A stretch of DNA of 64,000 bases from Ampullaceana balthica (Eukaryota; Mollusca; Gastropoda; Lymnaeidae): assembly GCA_944989445.1 (NCBI GenBank), contig CALYLW010000552.1, positions 443,565 to 507,564 of the forward strand, written 5' to 3'. Made by a program: the position numbers and the translations under genes. Positions 26,531 to 39,367 of this stretch are shown piece after piece (the stretch's first letter is position 1; the number at the start of each line of letters is the position of its first letter). Under the pieces are notes generated by a model. It ran no database searches. It was not told where the DNA came from and was given only the letters and a program-made list of their open reading frames with translations.

Positions 26531-27887
26531 GGGGCCGTCCATAAAGTACGTCACGCTATTTTTTGACCATTTTTGACCGGGCTGGAAATTTTGAAATCCG
26601 GCTGGAGCTGAAGTGGGCCGGATTTATGAAGTGAAATCCGGCTGGAGCCGGAATCAGATTTGTTAAAATGGCCAGATTCCGGATTTTCCGGGGCCATTGT
26701 GATTATGAATATATATAATAAATTAGGGATCTACCGGCCAGCCGGATTTATTAAGTGAAATCCTGCCGGAGCCTAAGCCGGTTTTTTAAAATTACATAAT
26801 AAAAAGGGAACTAAACAATTTGACTAAAAAAATTACTACATTGACCAATTATGTGACCAACTCTTGTGCTATATTTAATCTGTTTATTATGGTCCTATGA
26901 ATTATATTTCATTCAAAAATATTCACTTGACATCATCTGTGTTCATCCATAGTTACGACTGACATCAATCTTTCACAATCATCGTTTCCTGGAAGGATAA
27001 TTGCAGACAGATCAACTCGTCCTCATCTAGCCACTCAACAGCCTCTGTATGTGCATTTTCTGCACTGGCAATAACTTCCATGGGTTCTCTTTGACTTATA
27101 GAAGTGATTCTCAAAGGACGGATGCGTTTTATCTGCGAGTTGATTCTTGAACAGTTTGGGTGGGCACATTCTCCTTAGCCCGAGCTCTGTGTTGTCCTGT
27201 ATGTTTCTTCAACATTGTTTGTGAGGCAAAATATGAGTGACATACTTTGCAAAGTCGATCAAATAAGCTGGTAATCATATGGTTGTACTTTGAACGCTCC
27301 TGTTTGATATTGGCATAATTTCATGCAATCCTGTTTGATATTGGCATAATTTCATCAAATTTGAGAGTTTGTGCTACAAACAAGGAAGGAAATTTATGAG
27401 AATCTGCATATGCTCTTTCTTAAGCTTTGAGTCCATCATTTGTTTGGTTGATTGGGATTTGAGAAGGGAAGAATCTTTAAGGTAAAACGTTAAAATATGA
27501 GCTTCGTGCTTTGTCGCAACATTTCATGTCCTGATATTTAATAACAATTTGAGTGAAATATTGGCTGGTGCGAACATGATTGTCAAAACATTCCTGATCC
27601 TTCGATATCCAATTCAGATTTATGAACAACACATTCAGGAGATACGCATTTCTTGCTATTTTGACATAAAACTAATTCTAATGTTCACAAAATTTTTGAA
27701 AATTATTTTTAAAGCTATTTAAATTCTACTAAAAAAATATTAATAAATTAGAAAAAAACAACTAAAAATAATAAATGTGTGACATCACACATGGCCTGAC
27801 CCCCCTCCCCCCTGTCACAAAGTCAAAGTGTCACACACTTTCTTAGACCCCCCCCCTCGGAGCGTGACGTACTTTATGGACAGCCCC
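26531..27887. mobile_element. CRE-type TIR element, longest copy (1.36 kb)
   Basis: The left end, GGGGCCGTCCATAAAGTACG, and the right end, CGTACTTTATGGACAGCCCC, are inverted. This copy has GTACGTCA/GACGTAC instead of TGACGTCA. The interior differs from the short copies. It has CCGGCTGGAGCCGG-type motifs at 26580-26760 and, on the minus strand, a C2H2-like finger. This may be a degraded larger member or a composite with another element. The satellite ends about 30 bases upstream. Confidence 0.7.
27183..27260 (-). pseudogene. C2H2 zinc-finger fragment
   Basis: One minus frame reads LCKVCHSYFASQTMLKKHTG then QH: a perfect C-x2-C-x12-H-x3-H finger. The frame is broken outside this stretch, and no start or partner finger is seen. 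It may be part of a degraded transposon protein. A 31-bp imperfect duplication (TTTGATATTGGCATAATTTC twice) lies nearby at 27296-27355. Confidence 0.45.
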
Positions 27888-28276
27888 ATAGCTGTGTGAC
27901 TACTTAGTTTGTGACTAAAAAAATAGTTTCTGCTTTTTCATGCGAGATTCTACATTCGTCACTGCAGCTGGGCCTCATTTTTTTTTAAAATGTTTTTTGT
28001 TGTTGTTTTTTTGGTTCATGTTATTGAATTTGTTCTAGTTTACATTTTAATTTTTTGTTTCGTTGATGTTAATAAGTCTTGAAAATTTTATTTGGATTAA
28101 GTGACAGAAAATAATTACAGAAGAGTTCCTGATAAACAATATGAGAATATTGGTATCATTTGATAATATATTAAATTATTAAAGAACGTGCCAAATATGC
28201 AGAACATTAAATTCGCTGAGAAATAGTATACGCTCCTGAACTGCAATTTTAACTGCATTTAAATTTAATAATTACA

Positions 28277-28551
28277 ACGCGTAAGTTCTCACGCAAAAAT
28301 ACAGCTCTACTACTATTACTGACTAGGGCCAGGGCCTACTACTACTACTACTACTACAACGTCTACATCTACATTTACTTACTTAATTACTTTTTTACTA
28401 AAGCCTAAGTTAAGTACTAAATTTAGTACTAACTAGTACTATTCTAGTCATACTATGTTAGTTAAGTAATAGTAATAGTGGTAATCCTGCAGTTTCTACC
28501 CGTATATTATTTTACTGCGAAATTTAATTTTCTCGTGAGAACTTACGTTTT
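28277..28551. mobile_element. Possible MITE, CGTAAGTTCTCACG ends
   Basis: CGTAAGTTCTCACGCAAAA at the left and TTTTCTCGTGAGAACTTACG at the right form an inverted pair 275 bp apart. The interior has (CTA)n and CTAGTACT-rich DNA and no ORF. The target duplication is not clear. Confidence 0.5.
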
Positions 28552-28849
28552 GTTTTTAATTTATTAAATCGATAATTATATGTTGTATTTCAGCTATTAC
28601 GGCGCTAATTTGTAAGTGTTTTTAATTTCTGAAGCTGATTTTTGCTGGTGTATACATACTGATAATTCAGAAAACTTTGGCTCATACATTTTTAATTTAG
28701 GTGCCATACATCTAGCACTCAGATTATCTGTCAGTCTGTTTCTTGTGTCATATATTGATATAATTCAAAGCTGAAAACATTAAAATCTCTTTCAAAAGCA
28801 TGCAATTTTCTATCAAATGGTTTTATATTGCAAAACATCCTTTCTGCCG

Positions 28850-29815
28850 CGTTCCCCAAGCCTTACAGTGCTTGGTCAGTACATTGAAGTATTTTGTAAA
28901 GTCTGTAAAGAAAAACAAAACATTACATTGTTAAGCCCGTCAGTTAGTTGTGGATAATCGTGCCCTTTTTCATTAAAAATAGCCTAATTTCATCCAAGCA
29001 GCTTACAAATCTCTCTAAGCCCAGGCCTCTGCTCAACCATCAGAGATTATTGTACATAAGCATAGTGTTATACTGTGCTTGAACCTCATAAAGAAGTGCT
29101 TGAAACTGTCGACAGTAAAGAGCTCGAGCCATGATGTAATTCACCATTCTGTTGACATCTTTGAGAACATCATCTAATATTTTGCAGCTGTACCTGGCAC
29201 AAAGAGCTTCTTGGTGAATGAGACAATGAAACTGATAACTGGATTTTTGCGTCTTTAACAAAGAAATGTATGAAACCAGATGTAGTTCCTAAACATGCAA
29301 GGCATACCATGACTAGTAATTAAAACAACTTTTTCTGGTCTTATCTCTTGTTTCAAAAAATGCTTCCATCACAACATTGTAAATATCTATTCCTTGTGTT
29401 CCAATTTAACCAGTTCTTCTCTCATCGTATCACTAACAGCATAACACAAAATTTTTGCTAGCCTTGCATGGTTATTTATATCTGTGCTTTCACCCAAGCA
29501 CATTGAGTAACAGGCTGCCTTTTGTAAATCAGTGGTGAGCTGCTGACCAATATCACTTGCCATCCGCAGGACTCGATCTTTAACAGTATTTCATTTAAGT
29601 GGCATCACACCGATATGTTGTTTAATTTTGTCCTTATTTTGCAAGTCATGTAAAAGGGAATTACTCCCAGACAACATGACATCTTTGATTAAATCCCCAT
29701 TGGAGAGCCGTTTACCATGTTTAGCCAGACACTGTGAAATTTTGAAGACAGTCGTTATAATTCCCCAATTTCCCTTCAATAAACAACTTCCCGGACAACA
29801 AGTAAGTAAGTGAAA
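28850..29815 (-). pseudogene. hAT transposase relic (GTF2IRD2/ZBED-like)
   Basis: Read downward from 29815: SQCLAKHGKRLSNGDLIKDV, then MASDIGQQLTTDLQKAA, then STDINNHARLAKILCYAV. There follow YQFHCLIHQEALCARYSCK, VNYIMARALYCRQFQALLYE, and NNLxWLSRGLGLERFVSCLDE. These are the ordered motifs of vertebrate-domesticated and invertebrate hAT transposases of this type, including the CLIHQEALC block after the catalytic core. The TDGAPAM motif and both ends are missing, and several stops interrupt. It lies head-to-head with ZNG1, about 570 bp upstream of its ATG. Confidence 0.85.
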
Positions 29816-30381
29816 CGTCCAAGAACCGACAAAAACACTTATTTAAATTACATAGTATAATTTTATTGGGATTATTTAATAAGGAAGTAATATTTTAGTC
29901 GCCTACCATTGACAAGGCTCTGCCTGCCAACTGTGGCACTAGTGCCGTAGGTTGGCCACTTTCTTTTCCAATGCCAAAATTTATTTTGTGATGTCTGTTG
30001 TTTAACTCCTATTGATAGTAAAGACAAAGGTCATAATGTCATTTTAGTTGTTCTGTCTTTTTTTTAGAAGAGGTTATAAAAATAAGTAACATTCCATATA
30101 TAATAAATATTAACAAGTAGTAGTATTATCAATTGTGGGCCTAGAATGGGATCATTTTTAACAAAAGCTTAAATCATTGTTTTCAAATTAATATGCCTGC
30201 AAATCCTGAAATGATGTAACATATTTTAATGCTTTGTTTTCCACATTTTAAAAAATTTACTATGAAACATGAACATGGAAGAAATAAGTTATATAAATGA
30301 TATAACATAAAATAAAGTGACACTTATTTTGTCTCTCTGAAGAATTATACCTACATGAGATCAAAAAATTCTCTCTGAAAC
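29816..30381. other. Upstream region of ZNG1
   Basis: No second gene is seen. A G/C-richer patch at about 29905-29965 (TGTGGCACTAGTGCCGTAGG) may be a hAT terminus. No TATA box or start-site motif could be assigned. A pyrimidine-rich stretch ending TCTCTCTGAAG lies about 35 bases before the ATG and could be an acceptor for an upstream untranslated exon, which is unproven. Confidence 0.35.
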
Positions 30382-33300
30382 ATGACAGACTCTGATGATG
30401 ATGATGATGATATTCCAGAGCTAGTGCCAGCTGAAAACAAGAAAGTACCTGTCACAATCATTACAGGATTCTTAGGTTATTATTAACTACATGAATATAC
30501 TAGCATTTTTTTTTATGTTGTCCCATTACAGTGTTAACTGTTCACTATTAAAATATAAGTATCAACATCTAGTGGCTGATAATCATAAGAGAGCATTGTT
30601 TGTCACAGCCTATCAACTTCAAACCTGAAGTGTGTTAAGAAATACGATAGACTATTGATTGTCATTGTAAAGTAATTAAATGTATCTAAAACTTATTTGT
30701 CAGTAAATATATTTGAATAGGTGTCAGTCAATTGTCTAATGCAAATATCCCTTTCTTTAAAATAATCTTATAATGGTTTGTTGTTAAACTTGTTCAACAA
30801 GTGTTATGTTACTAGGCATGTTGCCTATTTATTTATGATTATAAAATTGTTTAAAATTGGTCTCTATAATAAAAATATCTTGCAATGTGATCTATTTTTA
30901 AAAAAATCTTTTCTTCAGGGGCAGGAAAAACAACACTTTTGAACTACATACTTACACAGCAGCATGGCAAAAGAATAGCAGTGATTCTTAACGAATTCGG
31001 AGAGGGTGAGCTCCATACTTGATATACTTTTTCACATTCAATTTTACCTCTTTAAGTATGTTGTATAAAATTTTTAATTATTAATGACTGGTAATTTAAA
31101 GATTTATATTTCTCTTACCTTTTTAATACCGGAACCAGTTTATTTTTGATGTGCATCTGAATCTCTATTGAGCAAAAAATAATTTTAAAAACTCACTTTT
31201 AGGCAAAAATTATATTTTAAAATTAAAAAAAAATCCAGTACAAGTCATGTGTTGTGGTTTAGCAACTCAGCAATACCTATCTGACATTTTGAAAATCTGG
31301 TAAATTTTTCTCGAGAATCAATGCTAATTTGTACAACAAATAATAGCTTAATTTCTTGTGAAGATGAACTTTGGCCTGGAGAGGAGGAAGAAATAGACAG
31401 CGATACAGAGAATTTGTTTATATCTTATCTTAGTTATTGTAATAATAAGTAGGTCACGGAATAATGTCTGTAAATCAATATTTTGTGATTCTAGGAGACT
31501 CCATTGAAAAATCAATGTCTGTTGGTGAGGGTGGTGAGCTGTTTGAAGAATGGCTTGAATTAAGGAATGGCTGTCTCTGCTGCTCAGTAAAGTGAGTAAC
31601 TGCTGTAACATCAAGAAGGAAAGAGAAATTTTTAAAATGATACAGTGAAATACTTTTTAACTTTTGCGCCAGTGGGCATGTTTTTTACAAATAAATTCCT
31701 GTATGAAATCAATATTATTTCAAACTTGAGATTTTCTTGTTATATTTATTTTAAAATATCGTCATTTAATATCATCAAAACAGTGCTCCAAACTTTTTCT
31801 TAATATTGAGATGATATGTGTTTTGTAAAAAGAATTATTATAAATTTAACAATTATATTATCTATTACCAAATTTGTCTGAGTTATTCAAAATGTATAGC
31901 TAAATAATACAGAGTGAATGCTGTTGTTTCAATATTCCATTTCCATTAATTATATATTTTTTAAAATTTTTTTAACAGGGACAATGGTGTGAAAGCTATT
32001 GAAAACCTCATGCAGAAGAAAGGAAAATTTGATTACATTTTGCTTGAGACCACAGGACTTGCTGACCCTGGTCCAATAGCTTCAATTTTCTGGTTAGATG
32101 AAGAGCTCTGCAGTGACGTTTATTTAGATGGTCTGTTTGTAATTTTTTTTAAAATGTTCACGCAACTTATGTTAAGGTCTTATTAAAATGTATAATCCTG
32201 TTAGTTTTCTTATGTATGTATTTTCATTCTTCTTTAAAAATTGGAGAAACTTTAATGTTATAGGGGAACTCAGTTTGTATTCACTGTATATGGTTTAATG
32301 TTATAGGGCATGGGGTCTCCAAACTTTTCTGCCGGAGGGCCACATTAACTGTCAAACAGCAGTTTAGGGGCCAACTACACACAGTTTTGTGGTAAACTAT
32401 AGGTAAAAATAGTATCTTTTTTGGAGATTAAAAGGTCTCCAGGGGCCAGGATGAGAGGGCCTCGCGGGCCGCATTTGGCCCGGGGGCCGTAGTTTGGAGA
32501 CCCCTGTTTTAGGGGAACACAGTTTTTATTCAGTGTATAGTGTTGTTGAATCCTAGATCAAATTAAAATAGTTCTTCATATATCATTGAAAATTATTTTT
32601 AATATGTACAGGCAAAACCCAAGATGGAAGTATGATTATTGTGAAATAATAGCCGGGATCAAATGGGAATATCAGTTTATACTAATTAATTATTTTATAT
32701 AGGTCAATAATGGAATCATTATTAATTTTTATGGATTTCCAAAAGCAATATTTATTATAAAATTTGAATAATTCAAGGAGGGAGCTGAAATTTTTTAAAA
32801 TTTTTTTCTTTAGGTATTGTTGTGATGGTGGATTCCAAGTTTTGTAAACAGGTAAACTTGAAGATTCAACACAAATTTGGAAATTTATTTGGGACAGGTC
32901 TCATACATGCTACTGAAGAGTATCTGGTTTCTTTCTTTCTGCTACTTACTGCTTAGTCTAGGCCTTATTTTTACAATTACTTCGAAAATAAATGCAAAGA
33001 ATAAAGGTATTTATTATACAATACCCTTTTAGACTTAAAAATCAGCATTTTAGTATTTTTTTTAGCTGTATATCACATGCTGTGGATGTTATAAAAATAA
33101 AAGGCACACATTCACTATTTACTTTAAATGGTTTTCAATCTTAAAAATCATAGCAAAGATTTTTATTATTCTCTTTAATAATTTTAACAAATGCATACTT
33201 TAGGTATTCAATGCTTAACAAACAAACAGTTAACACCAGAAATCCTATTTGTTCACTCTTTTCTGTGGCAGAAATTGGATTAAAATTTTAATTGTTATTA

Positions 33301-36300
33301 GGTGTAAAGTAAAATAATGGAATTAAGTATTTTATTAAGTAAGCTTTTATTTTTCATATCTAAACCTATAGTAGAATACTAATTTTTTTTTAAAAATAAT
33401 TCATTTTTTTCAGAATTTGCAAGAGGAGAAACCAGATGGTTCAGTGAATGATTCTCAGAGGTATGGTATACTGGTTAATAATTTAAATAAAATAAAAAAA
33501 ATTCTCCACAAATTAAATGTTAATCAATGATTACCTTATCTGAAAAAAGAAAATCTTATTCTCACTAAGCTTTATAACATTTATTTTTTTAAATAAGTAT
33601 AAATTAACTGGATTAGTGCTATTGTTTTCTTCATCCATCTCACAGGCAAATAGCTCTAGCAGATATAATTATTGTAAATAAAACCGATCTTGTTGATGGC
33701 GAGCAGTTGAATGACTTAAAACAAACTATAAGGTATTATCAACTGTTTGTTAATCTAAACTCTAATATCTAAAGCTTTTTCTTTAAAAAATATTTAATGT
33801 CATTGAGATTATTTAGATTTGTTTACACAGTTATTAATTATCTTAATATAAATACCCTTCTTAACTGATAATTGGGAAATGATGTCTGAAGCAGATTTTT
33901 GTTTAAATAATAAATTATTTTAATTTTGTTACATTGATTTACTCTTAAAGGTACTAAAAAAATGAAACTGCATAAGTTTAATTCCTCATGTCATTTATGT
34001 GACTCATTTCCATTTGCATTATTCACTTGTTTTTAAAGCTATACTGATTTTAGGTTAAATTTAGTAGGTACAATATTTAATTAAAATAATCAAAGTTGTT
34101 AAAACAGCATAACACTTTCCAGACGCTAATTTGCTGTTATTGTAATTTACAGCTTTTTTTTTCCATAATTGTCAGATCAATCAATGGATTTGCCAGATTG
34201 TTTGAGACTTCACATGCCAGGTAATCACTCTACAAGCCTTTTCATATTTAAAGTTTAAAGCTTAGATTTTACTCAGGTTCATAGTTCCTCATGTAGAGTA
34301 TCCACAAATACACTTATGCTTCAAATCACTTTTAAATTTCTGAAATTCTGTGACCACATTTACATTGGTTTAGCTGTTTAAACAATGTAATAAATGGACT
34401 TAACAGCTAAGTTTTTTAAAAACAATAGGGAGTAGTGTACTTGTTCTGTCTTCATTCATATCTTGGTTTACTTGATTTTGCATCTTAGATTTTGCCAGCT
34501 CTGTAGGCTTAAAAAAATAAAAGGATATTTACATCAAATTTTGTATAAGCTTCTTGAGCAGTACAAAATGCTGATACTCTAAACCACCTTCATTCAACAA
34601 AATCTGTGATTTACCATTCCACTTGTATCACATGTGAAGACAGTTAAAAGATCCTCTTTGATAACGTTTTTTGGTGATCAAGAATCATTATGCACTTTCA
34701 GTAATGATCCAGAAACAAAACATCAGTTATTAAAATCTAATTGTATTTCAAACTTTGCTACTTAAGCCCCAAAAAGAATCTCTTTAAAATGTCATCAAAG
34801 AAAATTAATTTGAAGGACTTCTGTAAATGTTACCACCTAAACTATTTTCAAGAAAAGGAAAAGTGAGATGTCAAAGACCATAGTCTTATTTATTACAGAA
34901 GTGTTCTTGTATTTTTTATCCAGGTTTAAAAAAAATGATATGCTCTATTTCTCCTCAAAAGTAATTTGGTCTAAATTTTTAAAAAGGTTTTTTGGATCAG
35001 GTATTTTTTTAATGCATTTATGTGTTCTTGTTTTTTCATGACGCAAGGTATTTGTTTCTTTATGACACAATGCTTTAAACAAGTTTTTCTTTTTAAATCT
35101 TTGTTTCAGAATGGCTTTAGAGAATATTCTCAACATAAATGCTTATGGGCTGTCAGGTGATGTGAAGTAAGTAGTCCATGTAGAGCCCTACCTTGATGAA
35201 TGAAACCATTTCATTTAACACCATTGGAAGTAAGAACACAACAGTAGTCCTCAAACTTCACAAGCAAGGGGCTTATCAGTTATCCTGGCTCTATTTAAGT
35301 AGTGGGGAAGAAGCTAATCAAATTGTCTCAGAGATGTGAGGGGCTTATTGTTTTAAAAGAAGTAGGATTGACTCTTTACACGCTGCTTATATGTCTTTTA
35401 AGTATTTTTTTAAAAAAGAGGGAAAAATGAATTGAAAATAATCAATGATATTTCAAAGGGTTTAAAGATTGTTTGATTCCAATGTCCTGAAATTATTTTG
35501 TACAGGGTAAACATTATGATGTTTTTTTTTATTACATAGATTGTTTTTACTACGTTTTTATTAACTCGCTTTCGTTGGGCATTGTTTGTCCAAGATTTTT
35601 TCAAATCTGCCAACGTAAAATTGAACCACTTCTGATGGTCCTAGAGATCTGAAAATTTTACCACAGATAGATCTTGGATGACAATTCATTGTATCAAAAT
35701 TTCAGATCGATGAAATGTACCGTTATTAAATTATTGAACTTTTAAGTTTATCTATAGTCTATATAAAAGCATCTGTACCGTCGGCTTTTGTTGACATCCG
35801 TGAGTTCGCCCCGTGACCACATCACAATGTTTTTAAAACGTTGGGCGGGCGCTTGTGAGGTGTTTGGTAAAATAAATAGAGGTAAAAAAATATTTTTAAA
35901 AACCAGGTTGTTATAAGTGGACTAAAAAGAATAAAATAAATAGAAGTAAAAAAAAGATTTTTAAAAACCACGTTTTTAGAAGCGGACTAAAAAGAAGAAA
36001 ATAATTTAAAACTTGTAAGTTCAAGTACTTCGATTTAATATGACTAAAACGTGGGGTGGGTGTTTGGTATAAAAATTAAAGATTTCTAATTTAGAAGGCT
36101 AAAGAGAGATCTATAAGTGAGAGAATGAGTGAACCGCATATGTTAAACCTCATAAGCGCCCGTCCCACGTTTTTAGTCATTAAATCGAAGTACTTGAACT
36201 TACAAGTTTTAAATTATTTTCTTCTTTTTAGTCCGCTTCTAAAAACGTGGTTTTTAAAAATCTTTTTTTTACTTCTATTTATTTAAAGATTACATTGATT

Positions 36301-39300
36301 TACTTAAAATTTTACTGTGCCTTTGACTGGAAAATCGGATTACACTCCTTTTTTCATTATGACAAAATGTGCTTCTATTTTATTTAAAATCAAAATTCAG
36401 CATCAATAAGATATTGTTTAAATAGAATGGTTATCTTAATCTAAATTTATTTTTTTTAATTTAAGTTCATTTAATATTATTTTAGGCTTGAAGATACTTT
36501 CACACTTAGAGGGTTTTCTCCACAAGACAAGCACAGCATTGACAAGGTAAGATCATTTTGCTTTTGTCAATGATGTCAATTGAAGGAACAATGCGGGCAA
36601 ATTCATTTTTTGCCATTTCCTGAACTCCAATTTTGGGTACTATTATTATTTTGAAATAAACCTTTATTGATGTTACAAAGAGTGTAAGTCAGTTTTATAA
36701 GTTGCATCGTAGCCCTGCACTGTTATCTATGTAATTTGTTTCTCTGTTATATTGTTAGATAGAAACATAAATCATGTTGTAACAAATAGTGTAAATTTAA
36801 GTACTTTAAAAAATTAAAAATACCTTTTTAAACTTAGGAGTTATTCACCTGCGAATAATTTTGAAAAAAAAAGAAGAATAGATAATTTGCTTTTTTTGGC
36901 TAATTTTTTTTTATTTCCTTATGTAAAATTGGGTATTATTTTGAACTATACCCATGAGCTTATTTTTATTTCTTAAATTTCTTTGACTTTATCTGTGGTT
37001 ATTGTTTGTTTTGTAATTTAGGAATTAAATAACTGTGTCCTATGTTATAATTTTTTTAAACCAAGTTGTATTTATCCAGATAAATTTCAACATATTATTC
37101 TTGTTTTCCTGGTATCAAGTATTAATCCCTAAATGTCATTAATTTTTCAGCCTTGCTTACTTTCTTTATTACTTATTATTGATACTGGTAGATATATAAT
37201 AGAAGAAAACATTGAAAAAAAATTTTTTTTCAATCATTTATATGATCACATCTTGTAACTATAGGGAGTATCTACACTAACGCTACAAATTCATGGAAAC
37301 ATTAAAAAGGGAGACCTGGAAAACTTTCTTCAGGCCCTACTGTGGGAGAAATCTCTGAAAAATTATGAAGGCAAATCATTAGAAGTGCTCAGGTTAAAGG
37401 TAATACTATGTCCTTGATCAATTGTTATGAGAATTAAAATCAATATTTATTACCAGAATATTAACTTCTGCAGTAATTATTTTAACCTTTAAGTACTATT
37501 AGAATTGGAATTATTTTTTTATTACAATAATTGGAACTACTGCTGTAATTGCTTTTGCCTTTAATTATTATTATAATTTTTTTTGGAGTTGAAATTACTT
37601 TTAATTACAAGAATATGAACTACTGCCAGTAATTGTTTAACCTTTAATTATTACTAGAATAGAATTATTATTCTTATTATTCATATTAGAATCAAAGTTA
37701 TTGTTGAGAACAAGGATTAAAACTACTCCAGTAAGTGTTTTAGCCCTTATTTATTACTTTTCAACACTTTCTGTATCATGGTCAACAGGGTGTGATCTCG
37801 TTGGAAGACTGTGACAAGCGGTTGGTTGTTCAGGCTGTCCATGAACTTTATGATTACCACTATACAACACTCTGGGAAAATAATGAAGCCCGCCACAACA
37901 CAATAGTTTTCATTGGTAAGTGAAATTATTTTTAAGATATCATACCACTCTTTTTATAAAATGCCCTGTTCCTTCCCACAAACACCAAAAATCAACTATT
38001 CACTAAATACTTAATTATAATATAAAAAATTATATGAATTTTTACTTTTTTCCCCATAACTGATCAATTAAAAAAATAATTTTAAACTTTAAATTTCACA
38101 TTTTTCATTGATTCATATTAAACCACTATTAAATATAAAGTATGTTGAGATTGTGCAGTACATCATAGGATAAATTTAGCAGTCTTATTGAGGGTAAATG
38201 GTATGGGAAATTTAGGATGTGTGAAGTATGTCATGTGAGATTACAGTATATACTCATCTATTCGTCGATCTGGTGTATAATTTGAGGGTAGTTTTATTTA
38301 ACAAGAATTATGAAATATGCTATGACCGGAAGATAAGTTTAGGGTAAAACATTGGCTTTAAAATTCTGTATTTTTAAATTTTTGTGAGATTTGCCCTAGG
38401 TACAGATTCTGGAACAATCAAACAGTTACAGCCCTTACTTAATTTTTTTTTAAAAACCAATCATATTTAATATCACTATGGTAATTTTAATTAAACTTCT
38501 TTAGATTTGCAGTTACTTAGCAGGAAAACTATCACTAATAAGACCACTCTCAAATTTGAGGATAAGTTAACCGACCTTTAGCAGTAGCAAAGTATCATTC
38601 CTATGTCTATCAAAAGACACTTGTTAAAGTAATGGTAACACTTGCGGCGCTGTTTGTTGTTTACATCAATAGTGTTTTGATGTCACCGTTGCACAGTGTG
38701 TTAGCTCTTGTACTATGCCTTGGCAAATCAGCTAATTTTTAAAAAAAAACATTTGGCAAACTAGACTAACATTGATGTCCTGTGATTTAAACAAAACAAA
38801 ATTTAAATATATATACCAGATTAGGCCAGAAGGTGCTTTAATTTCCCCGTCACTCTCTTAAGCTCTTGTACGCTTCCCTGAATCTTAACCATCAACAACC
38901 TACCGTATTCTATCTTAAATGACGCACTAAAAAAATATACTCTGGGATAAAAGCTAAAACCGACTAATTGAAGTTATGGTTAAGTGGTCCAGATATTAAT
39001 TTTTAGACAGGTCAACTGGTTAACCGCTAACATGTACCCAGTTTATGGGCCAATGTACAGCTAAGTACATAGCACTACCAGTAAATAGACATTGCCCACA
39101 ATTATATACACGAGTACATACAGTAATCACGTTTTACAATTTTTAATAAATTCTGTTTATCAAAGTGAAGGTTTTCTGACTGCTTTGTGATAATGGTTTT
39201 TGTTTTTAATTTAATGCATTAAAAAACGGCCAGTTTATTTATTGTTTTTAAATTTCAAGGTTATGTTTGTGTAATTTATCCATAATTTATCTTTTGCAGG

Positions 39301-39367
39301 ACGATATTTGGACAGAGAAATTTTAAGGAATACCATATACCAATATCTGCATCAAAAAGTTTTATAG
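30382..39367 (+). CDS. ZNG1: ZNG1 (CBWD/COBW-domain) zinc-chaperone GTPase, 13 exons
   Basis: Exons: 30382-30475, 30919-31005, 31495-31591, 31979-32130, 32814-32851, 33414-33460, 33646-33732, 34176-34220, 35110-35166, 36486-36546, 37265-37399, 37789-37915, 39300-39367. All introns are GT-AG; the 1095-nt frame is open and encodes 364 residues. It has a Walker A motif GFLGAGKTT (29-37), the metal-binding CLCC (87-90) in [16 protein letters not shown] (116-123) and the guanine-binding NKTD (183-186). The C-terminal COBW domain includes [12 protein letters not shown] and ends in LHQKVL. Known family role: a cytosolic G3E GTPase that delivers zinc to clients such as METAP1. The N-terminal acidic run is followed by IPELVP; mammalian homologues have CPELVP there, so the Cys is replaced. 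At 364 residues it is somewhat shorter than human CBWD1 (about 395). The start is the first ATG and lies in the exon encoding the P-loop start. Untranslated exons are not determined. Confidence 0.95.
32309..32506. mobile_element. hAT MITE in ZNG1 intron 4
   Basis: The ends CATGGGGTCTCCAAACT and AGTTTGGAGACCCCTG are inverted. The flanks TTATAGGG (32301-32308) and TTTTAGGG (32507-32514) are a 7/8 target duplication. The interior GCGGGCCGCATTTGGCCCGG resembles Charlie-type hAT ends. The intron also has an extended duplication around the site: a GGGGAACTCAG-type phrase with CAGTTTNTATTCANTGTATA occurs on both sides. Confidence 0.85.
35834..36284. repeat. Intronic hairpin repeat in ZNG1 intron 9
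   Basis: Arms 35934-36055 and 36164-36284 are almost exact reverse complements of about 120 bp, separated by 108 bp. Shared words include CTTGTAAGTTCAAGTACTTC and AAAAACCACGTTTTTAGAAG. A diverged direct copy of the arm start (35871-35933) precedes it. A further outer pair, AAACGTTGGGCGGGCGCTTG and its complement, lies at 35834-35861 and 36146-36173. It has no coding capacity and is probably a foldback MITE. Confidence 0.9.

Noticed and set aside
23958..26544. Three overlapping Cys/Phe/Val-rich ORFs of up to 470 codons
   Set aside because: All three frames are open only because the DNA is a C-free GT repeat. No start context, domain or codon pattern supports a protein.
31989..32186. A separate 65-codon gene
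   Set aside because: It is ZNG1 exon 4 running on into intron 4.
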